DNA from: Saururus chinensis
Taxonomy: Eukaryota > Streptophyta > Magnoliopsida > Piperales > Saururaceae
Length of the DNA: 64,000 nt
Direction: 5' to 3'
Assembly: GCA_035235625.1 (NCBI GenBank)
Contig: CP141144.1
Span: 41,166,014 to 41,230,013 of the forward strand
Position 1 is the first letter of the stretch. Each line of letters starts with the position of its first letter. Below are positions 23,881 to 36,547 of the stretch, piece by piece. Under the pieces are notes generated by a model. It worked only from the letters and a program-made list of their open reading frames with translations, was not told where the DNA came from and ran no database searches. Position numbers and translations under genes: made by a program.

Positions 23881-24623
23881 TAATTATTATATTACTAATT
23901 AAGATGTGCATTCATATAAATCATATTAAATTAGATGGTTAGAAAATCATACTTCCCTGTAGTTCCAAAAGTGGCAACATTCGGAGCTACTTGTTTCCTC
24001 AGGGTGTCTTCCTTTTTAGGTCTGGAGATGGCAGGAAAAACCTCTTCTAACTCCATAATACTTTTCTCTTTTCGTGCCCATAAGCTATGGACAGAACCTC
24101 CCCTTTACCCGAGATACTTTTCTCACAATACACCCATAGGCGACAGACAGAATTTCCCCTTACCCAAAGATATTTCTCGCTTTTCCTGCCCGTAAGTGGC
24201 GGATAGAACCTCTCCTTACTCGGAGATACTTCACCATTCTTGTGCTTGTAGGTAGCAGACAGAGCCTCCCCTTACCTGGAGATACTTTACCATTCTTGTG
24301 CCCATAGGTAGTAGACAGAACCTCCCTTTACCAGGAGACACTTTACTCTTCCCGCTCCCGTAGGCGGTGCACAGAACCTCCCCTTTCCTAGAGATACTTT
24401 ACCCTTCCTACGCCCATAGGCGGCTGACAGAACCTCCCCTTACCCAGAGACATGTTACCCTTTCCATGCCCGTAGGCGGCTGACAGAACCTCCCTTTTCC
24501 GGAGATACTTTACCCTTTCCGCGCCCATAGGCGGCGGACAAAACCTCCCCTTTTCCGAAGACACTTTACCCTTCACATGCCTGTAGGTGGCAGACAGAAC
24601 CTCCCCTTACCCCAAGACGTTTC
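23119..24623 (-). repeat. LTR family B, minus orientation, truncated
   Basis: Starts TGTAACTCCCTAACCC at 23119 and runs antisense to the end half of LTR B at 56232-57118. Shared blocks include AATCATTCGGA, the ATACATATATCC region and GCATCAGGCATCACAAA. It continues into the ~62-bp minisatellite at 24080-24615 (CATAGGCGGC.GACA.AACCTCCCCTT units), also present in the other copy at 54770-55045. It stops abruptly at 24623 where LTR D begins. Confidence 0.7.
23836..23878. repeat. (TA)n microsatellite
   Basis: About 20 TA units within the LTR B copy. Confidence 0.9.
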
Positions 24624-26101
24624 TGTAAGGACACTCATTTTTGAACCGATTTATTTTAATGTAATTTATCGGTTATTGTGTAGTTTAAGCTTTTTTTATT
24701 TAAATTTTGTGGTTTTCAAAAATAAATGAGATTTCTAAATGTTTTAAGCAAAAATAACTCTACTTTTATGAGTTTTAAGTATTTTTTAGTCAATTTTGAA
24801 GTTTTGGGATTTTTCTGATGTTTCACTAATTTTCCAAAAATTAGGGTTTGGCAAAACCCCCCTGTGGGCCCCACCAATAAAATTAGGATTTTTTGACCAA
24901 ATTGACCCATGCATAAACACAAGCTTATACAAAAAAAAATTTAGAATTTCCTCATATTTAATTAGTGCTCAAATTATTAAAATACTCATTTTTAGCCAAA
25001 AATTCTATTTACACCCCATTAGTTCATTAGGTATACCCCAAGCTCTACTATAAATAGAAAGGGTTGAGCCATTTTCCATTTGGGAATAGGCTGGGAGAGG
25101 GTAGTTAAGGCCTAATTCCCCAATTAGGCCCGAATTATAAATGGATTAAGGTATGTTCTTTAATCAAGCCTAAACCTTAGGTTTTCTCTTAATTCATTCT
25201 TAATCGTGACTTTAATCATGGTTTTAATCCATTTTGAAAGCATACAACTACTAATTTACCTCTATTCTCCAAGCCTTAATCTTCAAAATCTCATTTTTAA
25301 GCTTCTAAAACCCGAGATCTAGTGTTTACTTTTAGCTTTTCAAAGCAAAATCAAGATTAATAGTATGTTAACTTAAAATCATGTTTTTGGAAGTTTAGGA
25401 AGCTCAGGGGAATTGTAGTACTCTGATTGAGATTATATATTTATCTTCTCCTGGTTCATGGTTTGCTACTGTCTTGCAGAGCAGCTTTGGTGTGAACTTT
25501 TATGATTCACTGATTTTGATTCTCCTACTGGGTATGAAAATACTCATGTTCTTTTTCTCTAATCCTCAGGCACTCCAGGGACTTCCGTGGGGCCTAGCTC
25601 GAGAGTTGCTTAGCATTTGAGGATACTCTTTTTGGATTGCAGGTCAATTTTTGATTCTATTGTTCCTTGATTAATTTATGTCACGATCTGTTGTAAATAA
25701 ATTTTGAAGTACATGTATTAAGTGAGGTGAGCGCTTTTACATGTATTATTTTGGACTTGTACATGGACTGTATTATTACTTTCGACTGTTATAGAACTTG
25801 TACCCAGCTATGCTTGGGAAAATATATAGAAAACCCATGGCCATAGCAATTTTGTCTTTTGTTTGTTATTCATGCCGGGGGATGAATGAACTACGAGCTT
25901 TGAATGTTTTATCGTTGTTATATCTTTGTTTTGAGTTGAAAAGAAAGTATTGAGATGGATTTGATACAAATGAATGAGAATTATAAAAATGTTTTTCACA
26001 GGTTTCGTATTTTCATCAATTTTCACCAATTTACAGTCGTTATATTATAAAATTTTTGTTTAAATTTCATAAAAATTATTTTGAAAACCCTGGGTGTGAC
26101 A
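24624..26101 (+). repeat. LTR family D, plus orientation, short form
   Basis: Begins TGTAAGGACACTC and ends CCCTGGGTGTGACA. A TATA-like ACTATAAATAGAAAGGG lies at about 25048. The same family sits in reverse at 50972-54388, where its complement reads TGTAAGGACCCTC...GGGTGTGACA. This copy is 1,478 bp against 3,417 bp and lacks the region holding the GGATGTATCTCTAA repeats. The flanking five bases (GTTTC left, CATAC right) differ, so no TSD supports a simple insertion here. Confidence 0.72.
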
Positions 26102-26289
26102 CATACTTTCCATCTCAACTATATCATTCTCGTTCCATTGATCATCACCCCACACTTCTTCAAATTCTTCTCACCATAATTACAAGGGTTGTATGGAGGT
26201 TCATAGTTATGAAATAAAGTCCTTATCACACCCATCAATGGTGACATTTTTTCTAATCGAGTTTAATTGACTTCTATCACAGGTTCTAT
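26102..26289. other. Short remnant between LTR D and LTR E
   Basis: 188 bases, no coding signal. Possibly a piece of the original Ulp1-carrier sequence isolated by the two insertions. Confidence 0.35.
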
Positions 26290-29200
26290 TGTAACGCCCA
26301 AGCATTTTTAAAATTTCTAAAGTTGACCACGTGGAAAATAGGGTATTTGACCCCTTGGACTCCTTGTGAGAATAACTTGTTCAGTAGTTAGAATTGGTAA
26401 CTTAGACTATATAGATAGAAAGTAGACAAAAAGAACTTCAAAATACCACCAAGAACATGCAAATCGGAGTTCGGATGAGGGAGATATGACCGTTCAAAGT
26501 TGAACATAACGCTCAGGGCCCGTTTACCTAAATTAGATGCATGAATTGTCAGTTTAAGTCACAATACAGGCCCGATTAATTATAGTGATGGAAATTAATA
26601 AAAAAAGGGTCCAAGTAGCCTATTTGGCCCAACTTCTAAGGGTATTAGGAACCCTAATCCTCATGCTTATACAAGGGGCTAATTAGGCTTATGGAAGGGG
26701 GAATCAGAGCTTTTGATTGGTTGGGGAGGAGAGAGAAGAAGCTGCCCAAAGTGGAGTTTTTCGGCAGGGAGGAGAATGCTTGTGAGTGCTCAAACCAGCA
26801 TTTTGCGAGGTATGATGGTGACTTGTTCTGCTTTTGTTATTTAAATATAATTATAATTTAATGCTAGTATACGAGTTTTAGAGGAGTAAAACATTTAGTT
26901 TTATGTTTCTACCGGAGTTAATTTTTCGGCAATGCATAGGTTGTGGATTATGGAAGGGCGCAGTGGCCTCACCGAAGGCCCTAACTCCCTTTGTCATATT
27001 CATCTCTACCGCTGAGGGCTACAGCCACAGCCGTGTCGATTGTCATGAAGAGTTCAAAACAAGGAGAAAAGAGGGCAGAGCTCTGGGCTCTCGACGGAGT
27101 CTGACCAGTCATTGGTTGGACTCAAGGCCAGGGTAGTCGGAATCACCGCTGAATGGTGGACCGACCGGTCCCCACCTTGTGGCCAATTGAGGTAGCTACA
27201 GCAACAGCCAATGGTGAGCAGTACATTAAAGAGAAAGAGAAGACAAAGCCTTTGGGCATAGGGTGGAAGTGGAGTAGCCACCCATCACCGGCGGGGCCAA
27301 CACCATTGGAATCACCACTTGACGGCGATCCATGGTCTGGCCCTGCAACTAGTGGTACACCGATGGTGGCCAGTAGATGCTGGCCACACAGGTAAATCCC
27401 AGATCTGCCATGCAGATCTAGGAGCCCCCAGGCATGAGCACCAGTGTTTGGGTTTCTGCCCCAGCTGTCCCGACGTAGGCGGCTCCGCTTGTGTCGAGAA
27501 GTCAGACTGGCGGCAGCTGGACACGCAGTCCAGCCGCCACCGGCAGGCCCGTGGGCATCTCCATGAGGAAGATGACCCGCACGCAGGTTAGCGGGTCTAG
27601 CCCGATTCCGGGCTAGAACTGATGACCCGGCCTAGGTCGATTTTAAAAAAAAAGAGACATTTCTAATTTGGGTCCGATTCCAGTGCTTTCATTTGTCGAA
27701 AAAATTTATAAAAATTATTATGTGAGCCAATAATCTCAATGTGTCTCTTGACCAAGTTTCAGATCGGGAAAAAATTCCAAAGTCTATAAAATAACTATTT
27801 TACTCTTAGAAGTGAATCGTAGTAATATTTAATTATCTGTCTCGGGCTCCAGTTCAGGGTGGTTTAGATGTTAGAAAATTTTGAAAAAAATTAACTAACT
27901 ACTGGAGGAGCATGGTGAGTGACTCACCAAGTTCCAGCCTAGAAAAAAATCCCAGAGACTATAAAATGACCATTTTACCCTTAAAGCCAAGTTGCGGTTT
28001 ACTTAGCTGACTCAGGGTCTCTGGTTCATAGGCCTATGAGTGGTTTTAAAAATTAGGAAAACTCTTAGTAAGATTTTAATGTGTACCCTAAATATAGACC
28101 ACACCGCATAGTGAGAAAAAATCCAGTGAGTAGATAATTAACATTTTGGCCCTAGGGTTAAGGGTAAACTATTAAGTCAACCAAGGTCAGTTCAAGGCGC
28201 ACACGACCCCGGTAAACGCTGAAAAAAAATTACCCTGAGTCCATGATGACAAGTAGTAACATTGAGCATAATTTTGGACCCATTAGATGTCAATACGGCT
28301 TTTAACAAAAATGATAGAAATACCCATATGAGCAGACCGCCCACGTTCACATGCATGGAAGCATAAGTCGAATTGAGAATGAAGCCTTGGGAGAGGGTAA
28401 CGACTTAAAATTAATTAAAGGTTAGTGAGATGACCAGAATAATCTAAGGGAGGGTACCATACCCCAGGTAGTAGAATTACCCTAATACCCTTAGGGGGCA
28501 ATATATTCTGCTTTCGCTAAAACAGATGACCTAGCTAACCATGAGTTAGGGTACTCTATAATAAAGTTAAATGGCTTTAAAGGGGAGGGGTGTGACCATA
28601 AGTAACACAAAGACCTTTATAGGTCATATTCTCATTGTTTAAGGTAGTGTATTACACATGTCTGCAACGCAACACAGTAATAACTAGGTAAGTATATACA
28701 TAACTCATTGATGTGTTGAGTTATTTACATTATCGGGCTTGAATTTGCTGAGTCGTAGCTCTGCAAATGGGAGCAATGGGCCTTTGTTTATTATTATAGA
28801 CTTGTATAACTTCATGTTATTTATGTTAATTATTCTGATGTATACTTTTATTATTAATGTATTAACTTATAATTGTAACTTGAGATTAATCAAGAGATAT
28901 AGGTTGTCATTGGATTTGGGGGAGAACACATAATCAAGATAAAGATTAAAATACCCTCAATGGGGTTTGGGACTGGTTCATGGAGTAAATTAGGACATGA
29001 CATAGAAACTTGCATCGGTTAATGAACCAAGGCAATTATAGGATGTTCTCTGAGTCATAGCTTAGTGGATGAGCAATTTATTGGGCCGATTCACAATGTG
29101 AAGAGGGCCCAAATGGTTGGGCAAATACTTAACTAGATAAAATTAATCTAGTATGAGTTTCAAATGTTTGGGGGAGCCGATGGTCATAAAGACCTTAGGC

Positions 29201-30325
29201 TTCTATGAGTTATATTACTAATGTCTTAGAAGATTTTTTTCCCAGAGTTGAGAGGGTGGAGATTGTGATACTTGTATACTTCACTGCCATGATGGTTTGG
29301 GTATTGGCTAGCGAGGACTTTACTACGTATTGTTTGCAAGTCTTTACAGGACTATATAATACACACGAAAAGCAGAGTTACATGAGTATTATGGAAGACT
29401 TGTGTTTTTCATCAATCTGTGTTCATAAGTAAAGTTGTGATCCTCTTATCTAGATTCGTGGCAGGCTATTAAGAGCCCTTGGGATTTGGGTCAAGGTGCT
29501 ATTAAGCAGTCTACTCCAATGTTGGAGTTCTATATCTGGGGATTTCTTCGAAAGTTAAGTTATATTCGAGTGAATACATATTTATATCATATTAAACCTA
29601 GAGTTGGGTTAACATGATGAAAGGTGATTAGTACCATATGTCATTTTAGTTGGCATATAATATATTTATCTGTCCAAGAGATTAAACAGGGGTATCAATT
29701 ATTAAACAAGGGTTGTGAAATAATTAATGATAATATTTATTTAATTAGCACAAGTGGAACAATTAAAGGATTTACATAAAATATAGGTTGATTGAAAATA
29801 CTTAAGCATTACATGTTTGATGTTATGCTTCTTGAAATAGGTAGAACTACATCTAGATCTAATCTTGTTGGAAACATTGAAGATATTGTCTGATAAATAC
29901 GTAAGCAACTAACATCGGGTGATGTTAGCCCGATTTAAAAAATATTAATAAAATATTTTGTTCTTTTATAAACTCTTCTCCTAAGGGTGGAGAGGTTCCG
30001 TTGTTCTCTAGGTGACGACAAGTGAGACTAGGAATGATGAGCACGATATGTAGTTTATTGTTTCTACAATTCTGGTACCTAAGTATATCTTTGGTGTAAA
30101 AGTCAACTTAGTTATTTATTTTGAGATTGATGACAAACTTGTATTCTTTATGAATTTTTGAGACGTATAATAATAAGATATATTTTGATATTCGCATTTG
30201 TGAACCTCAGTTATCATAATCTTAATATTTAATTGAATGGTTTGTATTGTACTTAAGAAAAAAAAGTTCCCGAGACTTACCATTCATGTTATTTAAAAAA
30301 ACTTTTAAAATTTTGGGTCATGACA
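26290..30325 (+). mobile_element. LTR family E, probable solo LTR
   Basis: Starts TGTAACGCCCAAGC at 26290 and ends TTGGGTCATGACA at 30325, the TG...CA termini of a Ty3/gypsy LTR. The flanks are TCTAT (26285-26289) and TTTAT (30326-30330), a 5-bp TSD with one transition. The 4,036-bp interval has no polyprotein frame. Its part 27080-28290 recurs at 22085-23118. ATCGTGT-type palindromes resume directly to the right, as expected if E split the Ulp1-carrier DNA. An additional insertion within it cannot be excluded because of its length. Confidence 0.6.
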
Positions 30326-31685
30326 TTTATAGTCATTGAATTGATGTAAGAAGAATGATATGGATTTATTGAGGGTAAATTTTTCGGTTCTCCCAATCTA
30401 CATTGGATATAAACATATTAATCAATATACGATATAACTCAACATCGTGTATTCAATTATATGCTTACAAATAATATCATGATAACGCTAACACAATAGG
30501 AATACAGGTCATGTTATTACATCTACGTTGAAAATAATGTGTTATATCGTATGTGTAAGTCGCATCATTACATATGCAATAGAATAAAAATCATATTTTT
30601 CTTCACACAATATGTTTTGAACTAAACATGATATCTTCGATGTCATGTGCTCAAATACACAATAAAGTACAGTCTCGTGTAATCTAAAATTCATTGTTAG
30701 CTGACAGTTTCAAAATTAAACTGTGTATCATAGACTCCCATGTACAATAAAAAATTAGAGCTGAGTTAAGCCACTACCATCGGTGATTTAGCTTTATTGA
30801 ATATCTAGTTCCTTTCTCTTGATGGAGATTTGTTATTGTTGTCGGGCTCTTTCATCTTAACATACAATAATAACGCCTCTTTATTTACCTTCTTATAAAT
30901 AAAAAAATAACGACCCCTCTTCATCTTGTAATTCATATATAATGGATGGTTGAAAAAATAAAATTAAATACTTCAAAACCATATTACCATTGATGACAAG
31001 TCATTCTGACTTGAAGCAACAACTCGTCAAACCTCACTAGTGAATCAATGTTCATCAACCGTACCTTTCTACCTATATACATGCCAATATTACCTACCTC
31101 TTTGTTGTACTATATATAAATACTAATCATATCTATTAAGGGGCTTAAAGAGTAATCAAATCCACCAAAATAAAGCTTTAAAGCCTTTAGAACCCTGAAC
31201 AACTTCTAGAGTATAAAGGTTTGTACTGAACAAGGACACTCACTAGTAAGTCACCACCAATCACCTCCTGTTGACAACTTTCGATTGCTGCCAATAAATC
31301 ATAACCTACCCAAACAACACCACACTATTCTAATATTCATTTATTATAATATAATAGGTAGTGAATTTTTTTAAAACCTAAAGACAATTTCATTCATAAT
31401 CTAATAATATAACATTTACATTTAGAATCAAATGAATATAAAATATTGAGTTCTTCAACCAGGCAATATAAAAAAACACTTAAAAAAACAAATTATTGTA
31501 ACCTAAATAATTTTATTTTTATAAAATTGTATCCATGCTAAATTATCCACCGGTAAGAAATCAAAACGTAGTGTCCTACATTGATTTAGTGGATATAAAA
31601 ATTGTACATGAAACAAGCTATGGGAGCAATAAAACCTAAAAGAAAAAATTAATATGGACAAGACAACATATTGGAAACTCTGTGC
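30326..31685. other. Resumed palindrome-array DNA and non-coding sequence
   Basis: 30400-30700 again carries degenerate ATCGTGT/ACACGAT words. 30700-31685 is AT-rich without recognised features. It ends at the TSD of the gag-only element. Confidence 0.45.
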
Positions 31686-31690
31686 CCGGG

Positions 31691-32579
31691 TATTAGCCCC
31701 TTAACTTGACGGATGCAGAAAGGGGGTGGCTACCCCCTTATTTGGCAGCAGACAGCCAAGTTTTGTTAGGCGACGGACAGCCTATGCAACCCCTTGGGCA
31801 CGGACGGATGTTGGGACAAAGCGGGAAATGTTCTGGACGAGCTACTCGTCTTGCAGAGTAGGCTAGGTAGGAGTCCTTGCGCGGGCGGGACTATAGCAGC
31901 GAAGCTGGGCATTGTTTGGACTTAGGGGAGGACTCCTAAGGCGGATGGGATTCAGCTATGCTGGTTGGCTGCACTCCTAATTAGAGTAGGAGTCCGGGCA
32001 GCAGGTTCCTAGGACAGACATGACTCACACAGGCAGGCTGTTCACACTCCTAGGGCGGATGGGAGTTGGAGTGGCTGGTTTCCTCGAATGGGCTGACTCT
32101 TAGAGGCAGCATGGCGATGGACTTCTAGCGAAGGACGAACTCTTAAAGACTTCCTAAACTATGCTGGGGCAGAATGAATTTGGGCTGAGAGTTGGACAGG
32201 GTGAGAACTCTTGTATTGGGTAGGTTTTGTACTCCTAGTAGCACTAAGACGGCCAGCTTCAGGCTGAGTCTTTATAAAGGGATGAGCAGGGCGGCCATGG
32301 CTGATTATGATTTGATTTCTTCCTGCACAGCAAACCAGGGAGCAAGAGAAGAGAGTTCTCAACCTAGTGGATCAGCCTTTGCCCTCTCCCTACATTGTAT
32401 TTTAGCGGACAGAAATATAGCTTAGGCTGAGACCCTTGCACTAGGTCGGATTGTGTTGTTGTTTTGCTTGTGTTTCCCTTACGCATACGAGTGGGAAGGG
32501 AAGAGAGTGGCTGCTAGCTGCGCGGTGTAGTCAGGCCATCACGAGTGTAAACGCTAGGCAAAGCTTCGTGCCCGTGACA
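31691..32579 (+). repeat. 5' LTR of the gag-only element
   Basis: 889 bp, aligned along its length with 34223-35122. It includes TCTTTATAAAGGGATGAGCAGG (TATA-like, near 32271), matched by TCTTTATAAAAGGATGAATAAGG at about 34801. Confidence 0.88.
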
Positions 32580-32772
32580 ATTGGTTCCATTGTCGGGATA
32601 CTGAAGGAGGTGAAAGCTCTGTATGGTCTTTGCGAAGGAGTTGGCTGAAGGTGGTTGAATAGCTAGGATACTCGGAAGGGGTGAAATCCTTGCAAGTTGT
32701 TGCTAGACATATCGGAATCCTTGCTGCGTGCACTCCTTTCCTTGACGAGTTGCTGCAAAACAGCGAGCTTTG

Positions 32773-33936
32773 ATGGTAGGCTCAATGCTTACTCGCATTA
32801 CTGAGCTCGAGGCGAAGGTGGATGCGATGGCCATAGGGAATGGGACGTTGGCTGAAATCCAGACCTCGTTGCACAACATCGACAAGTGTTTGGCCCTCTT
32901 CAACCAACGAGTGTCTCTGCTTGAAGTTGCACTGCACCTTGACAAGTCTCAGGAAGAAGGCAGTCCGGCTGAAGGGGCAGCACATCTTACTACATTAGCG
33001 GCTGATGTGGCTACGACGACAGACTATCTTAGGCAGCGAGTGAAACAAGTTGAGGAGATAGCGACAGCAAAGTTGGGCGAGTTGGTGGATGAAGTGTTGT
33101 TGCTGAAATGGGCAGTCATTAACGCTCCATCCCGAGATGGGGGCGAGACTTCATCTCAGCAAGTTGCGAAGAAGACAAAGGTCCCTGAACTGAAGGCGTA
33201 TGCTGGGACGCGAGGCGCCAAGGAGATAGGGAACTTCCTTTGGGATATGAAAAGCTATTTCACGCTGATCCATACGCAAGAGGGGGAGAAGGTTATCGTG
33301 GCAATGATGTACCTTGAAGGGGATGCAAAGTTGTGATGGTGGACGCAGTTGGAGGATGATGCAGCTACTGGTCGGCCAAAAATAGGAATGTGGGATACGT
33401 TCAAGAGGGAGTTGCAAGCGCAATTCCTTCCCAAAAATGTGTCTTGGATGGCTCGAGAGGCATTGAGGAACCCTCAAGCATACGGGGGCAGTCCGGGACT
33501 ATGTTAAGGAGTTTCAGTCCCTGATTTTGGGTGTGACGAACATGACAGAAGATGGCAAGCTATTCTACTTCATGGCAACGAGCTGAAACGAAGGGAAGTA
33601 GAGGACCTTCCCACAGCAATTGCAGCAGCTGATAGCTTGGCGGATTTCAAACAAACTCCTGCTGAGCCAGCAAAGAAGAATGGGGAAGCAAAGACATCCA
33701 ACAAGGAGGGCATTAAAGGTGGTAACGGTGGCAAAGCAAAGGGCAGCAAGCAGCCTAGCTGGCCTAACAGAGGTGGTGGCTGTTTCATATGCGATGGGCC
33801 GCACCGTGCACTTGTCGCTGAAGAGGAGAAGGAGGAATCTGAGCATGAGGAGGTAGCCCAGATGAGTCCCTTGCAACGAATTGAATGTGTTCGGTTGATG
33901 GAGTCCCCGCTTGAGGGGGCAGCTTCGGGTCATTGA
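32773..33936 (+). pseudogene. Decayed Ty3/gypsy gag of the gag-only element
   Basis: From the ATG at 32773 the frame has an N-terminal coiled-coil-like region (LTRITELEAKVDAMA) and the capsid-type core (VPELKAYAGTRGAKEIGNFL, MMYLEGDAKL). It then meets TGA at 33334, where relatives have Trp. The same frame continues (WDTFKRELQAQFLP), shifts frame near 33480 (VRDYVKEFQSL), stops again at 33583-33585, and ends in a Lys/Gly-rich tail with GGGCFICDGPHRA. That zinc knuckle has two Cys and the His, but the last Cys segment is missing, apparently by a small deletion. Capsid assembly and RNA binding would be the normal role; this copy cannot make a full product. Confidence 0.8.
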
Positions 33937-34222
33937 GGATTCGAGGGAAAGAGGGGAGTGGACTCCCCAAGCCTTAGCTGATCGAAGCAACTAAGGGCCG
34001 CACTGATGCAAAGATTCGCAGGATTTGTAGGTAGCGGGTGTTGCTCAAACTTGGCCGAAAGATAACTTAGGTTGAGCGGAAGTTGACTTGGCCGTAGTGC
34101 GATGGGAAGTGTTAGCTTCTTGCTGGTGGGTTCAGCAAGGTGGATGGCTTCATAACTTTAATCCGTGCACTTGGGAAGTTGGGGCTTCGACGAGGGCGTC
34201 AAAGAATCAAGTGTGGGAGGCC

Positions 34223-35122
34223 TGTTAGCCCCTTAACTTGACAGATGCGAAAAGGGGGTGGCTACCCCCTTATTTGGCAATGAACAGCCAAGTTTTGCTA
34301 GGCGATGGACAGCCTATGCAGCCCCTTAGGCACAGACAAATACTGGGACAACGCAGGAAATGTTCCGGATGAGCTACTCGCCTTACAGAGTAGGCTGGGT
34401 AGGAGTCCTTGCGCGGGCGGGACTCTAGCAGCGAAACTGGCCACTGCTTCGACTTAGGGGAAAACTCTTAAGGCAGATGGGATTCAGCTATGCTAGTTGG
34501 TTGCACTCCTAATTAGAATAGGAGTCCGGGCAGCAGGTTCCTAGGACGAACAAAACTCACACAGACAAGCTGGTCACACTCCTAGGGCGGATGGGAGTTA
34601 GAGTGGCTAGTTTCCTCGAATGGGCTAACTCTTAGAGGTAGCATAGCGATGGACTTCTAACGAAGGATGAACTCTTGAAGACTTCTTAAACTATGCTGAG
34701 GCATAATGTACTTAGGCTGAGAGTTGAACAGGGTGAAGACTCTTGTATTGAGTGGGTTTTGTACTCCTAGTAGCACTAAAATAGCCAGCTTCAGGTTGAG
34801 TCTTTATAAAAGGATGAATAAGGCGGCCATGGCTGATTATGATCTGATTTCTTCTTGCATAGCGAACCAGGGAGCAAGAGAAGAAAGTTCTCAACCTAGT
34901 GGATCAGCCCTTGCCCTCTCCCTACATTATATTTCCAACGGACAAAAATATAACTTGGGCAGAGACCCTTGCACCAAGTCGAACTGTGTTGCTGTTTTAC
35001 TTATATTTCCCTTGCGCATACGAGTAAGAAAGGAAGAGAGTGGTTACTAATTACACAATGTAGTCAAGCTATCACAAATACGAATAAATACGAACGCTAG
35101 ACAAAGTTTTGTACCCGTGACA
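34223..35122 (+). repeat. 3' LTR of the gag-only element
   Basis: 900 bp, TGTTAGCCCC...CCCGTGACA, preceded by a purine-rich GTGTGGGAGG that could be the polypurine tract. Followed by the TSD copy CCGGG. Confidence 0.88.
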
Positions 35123-35127
35123 CCGGG

Positions 35128-36547
35128 TAACATGACTATGAGATGACAATGAGCTAGGCGACACAAGCTCCATGAGCGTCCAACACGTGCGTGCAACTGG
35201 AGCATATAAGCTAGGCACACAAAATACCCCATTCACCTAATTTGAAAAATTTTCAGCTAATAATCATTCTGGCTTCATATTTCAAAACAGTGGTACTGTG
35301 GCAGTATCAAACGCCAGCTCATTTCTGTAGCTCCTTTACAGCACAAAATGGTGACTTTTCCCTCGTTCCAAGTAACAGTTATGACTTGGGCATTTTAAAC
35401 ACTCAGACCTAAACAATTACATAACAACACTAACTTCCATCATGAACTGTGGTCATTGTCAAAATACATAGGCATACAGTAGCTCAACCAACATCGTATT
35501 GCAACGGGGAATTGGAAAAAGGAGGGCAGAGAGAGAGTGAGGATGCAATCATGCCATAGATGTTGCGTTGTAGCAAAAACAGACAACCATGATGTAAAAA
35601 TTCAATCCCACGAGTCTCTTCTGCACAAATGACGAAAAGGATTAGGAATTGCAAAATTCCCACAAAGGACCATAAAACTAGGAAAATCTTGATATGCACA
35701 CATAACATTAGGCGTTATTTAATGGGAGGCAATGGCAAGTTTAAGCCACTAAAAAACAACTTTAAAAAAATCTACTACACAACTCAACAAATTTGATACA
35801 CAGCCGAAGAAGGTAAATCACTTTTTCTCTTCAGTTTTGTTCTTAGGCAGTGAAGGAGCCAAACAACAGGGATGTGACAATTCCTTAAAATAGAAAGAAA
35901 AGCAACCTACTGAGACTCAGTGCAGCTCGAAGCGTAAGTATTCATCCATTTAGCTAGAATCAGAAAATACCATATACAACCACCTTTTGATTGTACTTCA
36001 TAGCCTTATTACTGTATAATCTACAGATGGAAACTTCCAATTTTTATTAGTTTGGTGTTTCTCACTAAAGAAGATCATTTAAGAAAAGGTTTTAGACATT
36101 TTTCAATTAAAAATAGGAAGATTGGAGGGCACAGGTGACCATAAAAGAATAAATAAACCAATTAATAAAAACGACTATACAGAATTTGTACAAAAAAGTT
36201 AGTTTTCTACAACTTAGCACAAAGTCAACCCCTAGAACTTTGATTGCCTAAAAAAAAACCGCAAAATATAAATTTCTATCTGAAATTATTCAAAAGCAAG
36301 TAAACATTTCTTTTTCTTTGCTTTTTTGGTTCCAATCAGATCGTTCTAATTTGCTTGACACTAGTATATCATTTGTATTTCAAGAAAAAGCATCAAGAGG
36401 TCATTATGACACAGGAAATCTGACAAAATGACTGGATGTGATTTTGAAGAGTACCTTTTCACAAAAGCTATTGCAGACATTGACTGGGAGCTCAAAACTA
36501 ATTCCACATTCTTAATCACCCAAAGACTAATAGCCATAACGCAACAC
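35128..36547. other. 3' flank of the cis-prenyltransferase gene
   Basis: No gene recognised. Probably contains the untranslated 3' end of the minus-strand gene ending at 36548. Confidence 0.4.

Larger units (their letters stand above)
31691..35122 (+). mobile_element. Complete gag-only LTR retrotransposon (TR-GAG-like, non-autonomous Ty3/gypsy)
   Basis: Two LTRs (31691-32579 and 34223-35122) flank a 1.6-kb interior that holds only a gag relic. The element is bracketed by the perfect 5-bp TSD CCGGG (31686-31690 and 35123-35127). The right LTR keeps the TG start (TGTTAGCCCC); the left has TA (TATTAGCCCC). Both end CCCGTGACA. The sequence just after the 5' LTR, TGGTTCCATTGTCGG (32583-32597), is a plausible primer site, tRNA not assigned. 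There is no protease, reverse transcriptase or integrase, nor room for them, so the element would rely on enzymes from an autonomous relative. LTR divergence is visible throughout, so the insertion is not recent. Confidence 0.85.

Noticed and set aside
32159-32648. Small open frames in the gag-only element's LTR, with similar ones at 34712-35050
   Set aside because: They lie inside the LTRs and are shared only because the LTRs are repeats.
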